A stretch of DNA of 6,550 nt from positions 1 through 6,550 of the forward strand of contig JAAXHB010000006.1 in NCBI GenBank assembly GCA_012271125.1, given 5' to 3'. The notes beneath the pieces are model-generated. The model saw only the letters and a program-made list of their open reading frames with translations, searched no databases and was not told the DNA's origin. Origin of the DNA: Actinomycetota bacterium. GTDB taxonomy: Bacteria; Actinomycetota; Acidimicrobiia; Acidimicrobiales; Aldehydirespiratoraceae. Shown here piece after piece: positions 1-4,863 of this stretch (position 1 is the first letter of the stretch; every line of letters starts with the position of its first letter). Position numbers and translations under genes: made by a program.

Positions 1-417
1 ACCCGCCGCTGCTGGCTGCGGCCCACGCACAGAAACCTCCGACGGCAACACAATCCTTGTCAACTCAATACCTGCTAGATGCGCATTCGCCGGATCCTTA
101 GTCCGCTCCAAATGCCCAATCACCAAAGCCACCTCCTGCAACTCCGACGACCCGCCACCCCCAAGCTTTGACGCCTCACCCGTCAGAGCCGCCTCCCTCA
201 AGCCCGACACATCACGCATACCACCCGGACTATTGCCAAAGGCAACCACCCGATCATGATTGGCGTAGTCGCTGGCGTCATCGCCAAACCACGCCCGCAG
301 CTCCGATTCCGGCATCGGCTCAAGATCAGGATCACGCTCTAGATCAACCCACTGTTGCAGCTTTAGCGCAGCTTGAAACTCAGCCTCGGTCAACTCTCTC
401 GCATTAACTATCCGCAC
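1..417 (-). CDS. Unrecognised protein, C-terminus cut by window edge
   Basis: An open frame of 139 codons runs on the minus strand from a GTG at 417-415 to the left edge without a stop. I do not recognise the family. The visible protein begins MRIVNARELTEAEF and has an acidic amphipathic N-terminal part (residues about 8-45, with WVDLERDPDLEPMPESELRAW), then a short hydrophobic strand (VVAF), a Gly/Ser-rich stretch near residues 80-90, and then a pattern resembling strands (EVALVIGHLE, AHLAGIELTRIVLP). The last part vaguely recalls a GNAT acetyltransferase strand-turn-strand, but the acetyl-CoA loop is not evident, so no function is assigned. The start is well constrained: no ATG, GTG or TTG occurs in this frame between 417 and the in-frame TAA at 489-487, and a GGAG lies 5 bases upstream. 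Third codon positions are rich in G and T, as in msrB upstream. The 62-base gap to msrB suggests co-transcription. Confidence 0.72.
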   Translation of the reverse strand, partial: MRIVNARELTEAEFQAALKLQQWVDLERDPDLEPMPESELRAWFGDDASDYANHDRVVAFGNSPGGMRDVSGLREAALTGEASKLGGGGSSELQEVALVIGHLERTKDPANAHLAGIELTRIVLPSEVSVRGPQPAAAG

Positions 418-422
418 ACTCG

Positions 423-426
423 CTCC
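423..426 (-). promoter_or_regulatory. Shine-Dalgarno GGAG for the partial leftmost gene
   Basis: On the minus strand GGAG is followed by 5 bases and then the GTG at 417. As this GTG is also the first usual start codon after an in-frame stop, the site decides the start of the leftmost gene. Confidence 0.5.
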
Positions 427-471
427 ATTTACAACGACAATGACATCAACGACGACGACATTTACAACGAC
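426..471. repeat. Direct 13-bp repeat in the msrB downstream gap
   Basis: CATTTACAACGAC occurs at 426-438 and again at 459-471 on the plus strand, giving a 33-bp period, and is embedded in GAC/AAC triplet-like low-complexity sequence. It fills most of the 62-base space between the msrB stop and the next gene start, and its left copy touches the Shine-Dalgarno of that gene. It is probably replication slippage in a simple-sequence tract; no function can be read from it. Confidence 0.6.
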
Positions 472-479
472 GACGCCTG

Positions 480-896
480 CTAACTCTTATCCAATCTCAA
501 CGCCGCCGAGTTCATGCAATAACGCTCACCCGTCGGTGCCGGCCCATCAGCAAAGCGATGCCCCAAATGCGCACCACACTTCGCGCACACCGCCTCCTCA
601 CGCACCATCCCAAAACTGCGGTCGCTGCGAATTTCAACCCGCTGCGGGTCAAGTGCTTCAAAAAAGCTCGGCCATCCTGTCCCTGAGTCAAACTTCGCAT
701 CGCTAGAGAACAGTTCAGCGTCACACACGATGCAGTGGTAGGTGCCATCATCGTGACAGTTCCAGTACTCACCAGTGAAGGCACGCTCAGTGCCCGCCTC
801 TTGGGTCACCTGATATTGCGCCGGAGACAGCCGCTCCCGCAACTCCGCTTCATCAAACTTCACACAATTTCGACTATCTGAGTGTGATTGTGACAT
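480..896 (-). CDS. msrB: Peptide-methionine (R)-S-oxide reductase MsrB
   Basis: MsrB reduces the R epimer of methionine sulfoxide in proteins, a cytosolic oxidative-damage repair step usually recycled by thioredoxin. The 138-residue protein is a full-length single-domain MsrB. The SelR fold starts near residue 14 and has YQVTQ..GTE..F (about 28-40), the first zinc pair CIVC (Cys55, Cys58), the substrate-site motif SGTGWPSF (71-78), the second zinc pair CAKC (Cys104, Cys107), HLGHRF (110-115) and the catalytic-Cys motif RYCMNSAALR with Cys127. Thr73 sits where enzymes such as that of E. coli have the resolving cysteine, so this is the form lacking that Cys; Cys11 and Cys47 are extra. The ATG at 896-894 has AAAGGA 10 bases upstream (907-912). 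The gene diverges from recA and is followed by an unknown gene on the same strand. I see no convincing promoter for it. Confidence 0.96.
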   Translation of the reverse strand: MSQSHSDSRNCVKFDEAELRERLSPAQYQVTQEAGTERAFTGEYWNCHDDGTYHCIVCDAELFSSDAKFDSGTGWPSFFEALDPQRVEIRSDRSFGMVREEAVCAKCGAHLGHRFADGPAPTGERYCMNSAALRLDKS

Positions 897-950
897 AATA
901 GGTGTATCCTTTCGTCAAAGCTCTAAGCTACCTAATCAAATACTCCTCAT

Positions 951-1070
951 CTACCACATCCTCCCAAGTCCCACTTCCCCCAAAGGTTTATCGTGATCCG
1001 GCTCACCGGCTCGCCATTTGTGTCCTCTGGATAACCCAGTCCCAGGGTCCTTGACACGAACGTATGCCAA
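951..1070 (-). CDS. Candidate 39-residue ORF or gene remnant
   Basis: A minus-strand frame from a TTG at 1070-1068 to a TAG at 953-951 encodes 39 residues, beginning (M)AYVRVKDPGTGLSRGHKW and continuing with a charged, Gly-rich stretch to a final GRMW. The frame is open 12 codons further upstream to a TAG at 1109-1107. That upstream part contains a second YVRVKD exactly 11 codons earlier, which is the protein-level reading of the 33-bp-period repeat. AAGGA lies 10 bases before the TTG, the same spacing as for msrB. The opening YVRVKDPGTG recalls the start of small conserved actinobacterial proteins of the type FVRV(K/R)D..TGHEF, but I cannot confirm this and the rest does not match what I remember. 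It could be a genuine small gene, a decayed copy of one, or chance: TTG is a weak start and the frame overlaps the recA promoter. Confidence 0.22.
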   Translation of the reverse strand: MAYVRVKDPGTGLSRGHKWRAGEPDHDKPLGEVGLGRMW

Positions 1071-1099
1071 AAACTTCGTGTCCTTGACACGAACGTATG
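1047..1099. repeat. Perfect 20-bp direct repeat, 33-bp period
   Basis: GTCCTTGACACGAACGTATG occurs identically at 1047-1066 and 1080-1099, separated by 13 bases. Each copy holds a consensus -35 hexamer TTGACA and a CGAAC half-site. Only the right copy continues into a complete SOS palindrome and a plausible -10; the left copy continues as CCAAAAACTTCGT, with neither. The arrangement looks like a tandem duplication of a promoter/operator unit of which the downstream copy is the working one. Confidence 0.9.
1075..1093. repeat. Inverted repeat TTCGTGTC-CTT-GACACGAA over the recA -35
   Basis: The 8-base arms at 1075-1082 and 1086-1093 are perfectly complementary around a 3-base centre. The right arm includes most of the -35 and the left half of the SOS box. 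A third GACACGAA at 1053-1060 can pair with the same left arm. It could be a further operator for a dimeric regulator, or a by-product of the duplication. Confidence 0.55.
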
Positions 1100-1113
1100 T
1101 TTGTAACTACACT
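1084..1113 (+). promoter_or_regulatory. Probable sigma-70-type recA promoter
   Basis: A perfect -35 TTGACA (1084-1089) is followed after 18 bases by TACACT (1108-1113) as the best -10 candidate. Transcription would begin near 1120, giving a leader of about 90 bases before the recA ATG at 1213. The SOS box lies in the spacer, so bound LexA would block polymerase. The -10 is only a partial match, so its exact position is uncertain. Confidence 0.6.
1090..1103 (+). promoter_or_regulatory. SOS (LexA) box of recA
   Basis: CGAACGTATGTTTG matches the actinobacterial/Firmicute LexA operator CGAAC-N4-GTTCG at 9 of its 10 fixed positions (the C of the right half is T). It lies in the spacer of the proposed recA promoter, where repression by LexA and release on RecA-driven LexA self-cleavage are expected. 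The upstream repeat copy keeps the left half (CGAACGTATG at 1057-1066) but its right half is GCCAA, so it is probably a poor site. Confidence 0.8.
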
Positions 1114-1212
1114 TATGTCATACCCCTGCCCTAAAGTTCTGATGTCCAAAGACACCAATCAAAAACGTTCGGAGAACACATTCAACGAACACCCACTCAG
1201 AAAGGAAACATC

Positions 1213-2352
1213 ATGAGTGAAGCAAAAAAAGCCCTTGAAATGGCAATGAGCCAAATCGACAAACAGTTCGGCAAGGGCTCAATCATGAAGATGGGCGAAA
1301 AAGGCGCAATGAACATCGACACCGTCCCCACCGGCGCTCTCGCCCTGGACTTGGCGCTCGGAATCGGCGGCCTGCCCCGTGGCAGGGTCACCGAGGTCTA
1401 CGGCCCGGAGTCTTCGGGCAAGACAACCCTTGCCATCCATGTCGTCGCCGAAGCCCAGCGCAACGGCGGCATCTGCGCGTATATAGATGCCGAACACGCC
1501 ATGGATCCGGGATATGCCAAATCCATCGGCGTCGACATTGACGAGCTGCTTATCTCCCAGCCCGACACCGGCGAGCAAGCCCTCGAAATCACCGACATGC
1601 TGGTGCGCTCCGGTGCTATCGACGTTGTCGTGATCGACTCAGTGGCTGCCCTCACCCCTCGAGCCGAGATCGAAGGCGACATGGGCGACGCCCACGTAGG
1701 TCTTCAAGCTCGTCTCATGTCCCAGGCGCTGCGCAAGCTTACTGCGTCGCTCAACAAGACGCAGACGATCTGCATCTTCATCAACCAGCTACGCGAGAAG
1801 ATCGGCGTCATGTTCGGCTCACCTGAGACAACCCCCGGCGGTAGAGCACTCAAGTTCTACTCCTCGGTGCGTCTCGACATCCGCCGCATCGAGTCCATCA
1901 AGGACGGTATGGAGGTTGTCGGCAACCGCACCCGTGTCAAGGTGGTCAAGAACAAGTGCGCCCCGCCGTTCCGCCAGGCCGAGTTCGACATTATGTACGG
2001 ACGCGGCATCTCCCGGGAAGGCTCCGTGCTTGACCTCGCAACCACCGAAGGCATCATCCGCAAGTCCGGTGCCTGGTACACCTACGAAGGCACCCAGATC
2101 GGCCAAGGCCGTGAAAAGGCAAAGGCATATCTTGAGGACAACCCCGAGCTAATGGTCGAAATTGCCGACCTCGTCTGGAAAAAGGTCATGCCCGATGCCA
2201 GTGACTCAGATATCAACGACGACGTTTCCGGCGACGCTGATGTCGTTGCTATTGACGACGGCGACGACAGCGACGTTTCCAACGACGACAGCGGCGACGA
2301 GGCAACCCTTCAGGTAGTCCCCGACCCCGAACCAGAACTCGCCGCCGTCTAA
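1213..2352 (+). CDS. recA: Recombinase RecA
   Basis: RecA forms ATP-dependent filaments on single-stranded DNA, performs strand exchange in recombinational repair and stimulates LexA self-cleavage. The 379-residue protein is complete. It has an N-terminal helix (1-30), Walker A GPESSGKTT (64-72), catalytic Glu94 in DAEHA, Walker B VVVIDSVAAL (138-147), the L1 region around EIEGDMGDAHVGLQ (152-165), loop L2 with NQLREKIGVMFGSPETTPGG (191-210), and the C-terminal domain to about residue 327. No intein interrupts it, unlike some mycobacterial RecAs. After residue 330 comes an Asp-rich tail with 15 Asp and 3 Glu in 49 residues and no basic residue; such tails damp DNA binding in known RecAs. The ATG is preceded by AAAGGA at 6 bases. 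An SOS box lies upstream. No recX follows. Confidence 0.99.
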   Translation: MSEAKKALEMAMSQIDKQFGKGSIMKMGEKGAMNIDTVPTGALALDLALGIGGLPRGRVTEVYGPESSGKTTLAIHVVAEAQRNGGICAYIDAEHAMDPGYAKSIGVDIDELLISQPDTGEQALEITDMLVRSGAIDVVVIDSVAALTPRAEIEGDMGDAHVGLQARLMSQALRKLTASLNKTQTICIFINQLREKIGVMFGSPETTPGGRALKFYSSVRLDIRRIESIKDGMEVVGNRTRVKVVKNKCAPPFRQAEFDIMYGRGISREGSVLDLATTEGIIRKSGAWYTYEGTQIGQGREKAKAYLEDNPELMVEIADLVWKKVMPDASDSDINDDVSGDADVVAIDDGDDSDVSNDDSGDEATLQVVPDPEPELAAV

Positions 2353-2446
2353 TTGTTGGGCTGCTAGTGGACAGCTCAACCGCCCTAGGGCATCGAATAG
2401 TGGCGGTGCTCTAGGGCTCCCACTCATGCAGGCGTAGCCTTGGGTT
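2353..2446 (+). other. recA-miaB gap with weak paired segments
   Basis: This 94-base gap is where many actinobacteria carry recX; no coding remnant of it is visible. Possible RNA pairings are AGTGG (2366-2370) with CCACT (2420-2424), GCCCTAG (2382-2388) with CTAGGGC (2411-2417), and an alternative ACCGCC (2379-2384) with GGCGGT (2402-2407). None is followed by a T-run, so this is not a classical terminator, and read-through from recA into miaB remains possible. I see no clear promoter for miaB. Confidence 0.4.
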
Positions 2447-3928
2447 GTGGCGCGCTCTTATGCCATACGCACTTTCGGGTGCCAGATGAACGAGCATGAC
2501 TCAGAACGAATCGCCGGCCTCCTCGAAGCCGACGGATATGAGCTCGCGCCTGAGATTGACGGCGCAGATGTGGTCGTGCTCAACACTTGTTGTATCCGTG
2601 AAAAAGCCGACAACAAGCTCTACAGCGCCCTCGGCAATCTAAAAGCCGCCAAAAACGCCAACCCCGGCATGCAAATTGCAGTCGCCGGCTGCTTAGCCCA
2701 AAAAGATCGTGAGCTCATCCGCGAACGTGCCGCCCATGTAGACGTGGTCTTTGGCACCCACAATGTCCACCGCGCCGTAGAACTCCTCGACCATGCCCGC
2801 CAACACGGACCCATCGTCGAAATCCTCACCGAAACCGCCCGCGAAGACAACGAAACCTTTGCCTCAGCTCTACCTGTGCGCCGTGAACACGACCACAGCG
2901 CCTGGGTCACAATTCAAATTGGCTGCGACAACAGCTGCGCCTTTTGCATTGTGCCCTCCGTGCGCGGCCCCGAAATAAGCCGTCCTTTTGGTGAACTCGC
3001 AGCCGAAGTCGGCCAACTTGCCGCCTCTGGAGTCACCGAAATCACCCTGCTCGGACAAAACGTCAACAGCTACGGCAGAGACCTCACCCTGCAACGCCGC
3101 CAAACCACCGACCTCACTGACGACAACTGGTGGTGCGGCACAAACTGGCAACAAGATCGCCGCGCTCGTCCACTTTTTGCCGACCTGCTTCGCGCAGTAG
3201 GGGAGACCCCAGGCATTGAACGTGTCCGTTTCACTAGCCCACACCCCAAAGACATGCGCACTGAAACCTTTGAGGTCATGGCAGCAGTCCCCGCAATCTG
3301 TGAACACCTTCACCTGCCACTCCAATCCGGCAGCGACAAGGTGCTGCGCGCAATGCAGCGCGGCTACACCGCCGAACGTTACCTCAAACGACTAAACGAA
3401 GCCCGTGAAACCATTGGCGACTTGGCCGTCACCACAGACATAATCGTCGGCTTCCCCGGCGAAACCGAAGCCGATTTCGAACAAACCCTCGAAGTCGCTG
3501 CCACCGCCCGCTACGACAACGCCTTCACCTTTATCTTTTCCCCACGCCCCGGCACCGCCGCCGCCGAACGCGAAGCCGATTTCGTGCCCCACGAAGTCGC
3601 CGTCGAACGTTACGAACGCCTACGTCACGTGATTCAACGCTCTGCTCGCATGTCCAACGAATCCCGCGTCGGCAGAATCGAAGAAGTCACTGTCGAAGGC
3701 CCCAGCAAAAAAGATCCAACCCTGCTCACCGGCCGCACCCGCCGAAACACCCTCGTCCACTTCGCATCTCCCGACACCACTATTTACCTGCAGCCACCCT
3801 TACCCGTCGGCAGCTACGCCAAAGTTCGCATCACCGCTGCCTCTGAAAATCATTTAGCCGGTGAGCTCGTCGAAACGATTGCTCATCAGCACAAATCCCG
3901 TACGCGTATCCCTGTCGCCGTCGCCTAG
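2447..3928 (+). CDS. miaB: tRNA-2-methylthio-N6-dimethylallyladenosine synthase MiaB
   Basis: MiaB is a radical-SAM enzyme with two [4Fe-4S] clusters that adds a methylthio group to i6A37 of tRNAs that read codons starting with U. The 493-residue protein has the N-terminal UPF0004 domain with cluster ligands Cys12 (TFGCQMNEHDSE), Cys48 (NTCCIREKA) and Cys82 (AGCLAQ). The radical-SAM core carries CxxxCxxC at Cys160/164/167, then GQNVNSYGRD (203-212), TSPHPKD, LHLPLQSGS and VGFPGET. A TRAM domain begins about residue 423 with GRIEEVTVEGPS. The GTG start is the only option: an in-frame TAG lies at 2435-2437 and the conserved protein begins at once. Cys49 next to Cys48 is unusual. A polar segment with Cys230 (about residues 213-241) precedes RPLFADLLRAVG and appears longer than in many MiaBs. 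It is 9 bases from miaA, the enzyme for the preceding step. Confidence 0.97.
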   Translation: MARSYAIRTFGCQMNEHDSERIAGLLEADGYELAPEIDGADVVVLNTCCIREKADNKLYSALGNLKAAKNANPGMQIAVAGCLAQKDRELIRERAAHVDVVFGTHNVHRAVELLDHARQHGPIVEILTETAREDNETFASALPVRREHDHSAWVTIQIGCDNSCAFCIVPSVRGPEISRPFGELAAEVGQLAASGVTEITLLGQNVNSYGRDLTLQRRQTTDLTDDNWWCGTNWQQDRRARPLFADLLRAVGETPGIERVRFTSPHPKDMRTETFEVMAAVPAICEHLHLPLQSGSDKVLRAMQRGYTAERYLKRLNEARETIGDLAVTTDIIVGFPGETEADFEQTLEVAATARYDNAFTFIFSPRPGTAAAEREADFVPHEVAVERYERLRHVIQRSARMSNESRVGRIEEVTVEGPSKKDPTLLTGRTRRNTLVHFASPDTTIYLQPPLPVGSYAKVRITAASENHLAGELVETIAHQHKSRTRIPVAVA

Positions 3929-3937
3929 CTGGTTCAC

Positions 3938-4849
3938 ATGAATCCCGCGGACGTCCCGCTGGTCATCTGGGGACCAACCGCGTCAGGCAAATCCTCCCTA
4001 GCACTTCACCTTGCCGAACTGATTCCAGGCGTAGAAATCGTCAGCGTCGACTCCATGCAGGTTTACAAGGGCATGGACATCGGCACCGCCACCCCCACCA
4101 CCGCCGAACAAGCCCAAGTACCACACCATCTCATCAACTTTGTTGATCCATTTGAAGACTTTGCCGTCACCGAGTTCCAAGACAAAGCCCATGCCGTGCT
4201 CGCCGACCTGCGCTCTCGCGCAGTGCCTGCAATACTCGTCGGCGGAACCGTGCTCTACATGAGAGCCGTGATCGACAACCTCACGATCCCCGGTCAATAC
4301 CCCGAAATCCGAGCCGAGCTCGAAGCCCAAGCCGACACAGAGGCTCTCCATGCTCGCCTAGCCGAACTCGATCCTCAAGCCGCATCCCGTATGGAACCCA
4401 ACAACCGTCGCCGTGTGATCCGCGCCTTGGAAGTCACCCTCGGCTCTGGCAAACCATTCTCCTCATTCGGGCCCGGTCTCACCACTTACCCTCCGGTCAA
4501 GTACGCCATGGTCGGCTTACGTTGCGATTTTGATGTCCTAGATGAACGTATTGAGTCCCGTTTCGACCAACAAATGCGCGATGGCCTACTAGAGGAGGTC
4601 AAAGCCCTACCGGAGTCCTTGTCTCGAACCGCCGCTCAAGCTCTCGGCTATCGAGACCTCCTAGCCCACCTCCGTGGCGAAATGACCCTTGAGGAAGCTC
4701 GTGAGAAAGTAATCATCCGTACCCGTCAATTTGCCCGCCGCCAAATGCGCTGGCTCAAACGTGATCCTCGCATTTCCTGGATGCGCACCCCCGGCAACCC
4801 GAAAGCCATCCAATCCATGTGGGACATCGCCGCCGCAATGCAGCGTTAG
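3938..4849 (+). CDS. miaA: tRNA dimethylallyltransferase MiaA
   Basis: MiaA transfers the dimethylallyl group from its diphosphate to N6 of A37 in tRNA, making the substrate of MiaB. The 303-residue protein has the P-loop GPTASGKS (12-19), the conserved acid and substrate motif SVDSMQVYKGMDIGTA (36-51), HHLINFVDP (63-71), GGTVLY (102-107), NNRRRVIRALEV (155-166), QALGYRD (234-240) and the basic RTRQFARRQMRWLKRD (261-276) near the C-terminus. The length is normal for bacterial MiaA. The ATG lies just ahead of the first strand, PLVIWGPT, so the start is sound although no clear Shine-Dalgarno precedes it. With only 9 bases after the miaB stop, translation is probably coupled. Confidence 0.97.
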   Translation: MNPADVPLVIWGPTASGKSSLALHLAELIPGVEIVSVDSMQVYKGMDIGTATPTTAEQAQVPHHLINFVDPFEDFAVTEFQDKAHAVLADLRSRAVPAILVGGTVLYMRAVIDNLTIPGQYPEIRAELEAQADTEALHARLAELDPQAASRMEPNNRRRVIRALEVTLGSGKPFSSFGPGLTTYPPVKYAMVGLRCDFDVLDERIESRFDQQMRDGLLEEVKALPESLSRTAAQALGYRDLLAHLRGEMTLEEAREKVIIRTRQFARRQMRWLKRDPRISWMRTPGNPKAIQSMWDIAAAMQR

Positions 4850-4863
4850 TTACCGTGACAGTC

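Larger units (their letters stand above)
897..1212. other. Divergent intergenic region between msrB and recA
   Basis: This 316-base region separates the divergent starts of msrB and recA. The recA side (1047-1113) holds the direct repeat, hairpin, promoter and SOS box described separately, followed by a leader of roughly 90 bases ending in AAAGGA (1201-1206), 6 bases before the recA ATG. In that leader GTTC-GGA-GAAC (1167-1177) is a short inverted repeat of uncertain meaning. The msrB side (897-950) shows only its Shine-Dalgarno; I find no good -35/-10 pair. Between them (951-1070) lies a short minus-strand open frame of doubtful status. Confidence 0.8.

Noticed and set aside
168..407. Plus-strand open frame rich in Pro, His, Ser and Gln
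   Set aside because: It lies opposite the leftmost minus-strand gene, and its low-complexity composition is what antisense of GC-rich coding DNA gives.
440..706. Plus-strand open frame starting with a Thr-rich run
   Set aside because: Most of it is antisense to msrB, which has unmistakable motifs; the Thr run is the triplet-like tract after msrB.
897..950. msrB promoter
   Set aside because: TTGATT- and TTTGAC-like hexamers occur but none has a -10 at suitable distance before the start.
1047..1099. CRISPR repeats
   Set aside because: There are only two copies with a 13-base spacer, and they coincide with promoter elements; there are no cas genes nearby.
1167..1190. Second SOS box in the recA leader
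   Set aside because: The GTTC...GAAC arms are in the reverse order of a LexA operator (GAAC...GTTC), so this is at most a small RNA hairpin.
1213..2352. Intein in RecA
   Set aside because: The reading through Walker A, L1 and L2 is continuous and the length is normal.
2379..2424. Rho-independent terminator after recA
   Set aside because: Short paired segments exist but compete with each other, and no T-run follows.
2870..3325. Minus-strand open frame of 151 codons
   Set aside because: It is fully antisense to the conserved radical-SAM part of miaB and has no recognisable motif.
3998..4351. Minus-strand open frame with a poly-Gly run
   Set aside because: It is antisense to miaA; the Gly run mirrors Thr/Pro-rich codons of miaA.
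4819..4863. Upstream in-frame starts for dapF (ATG 4819, GTG 4855)
   Set aside because: The added residues overlap or hug the miaA end and have no counterpart in DapF, which typically begins a few residues before HGLGNDF.
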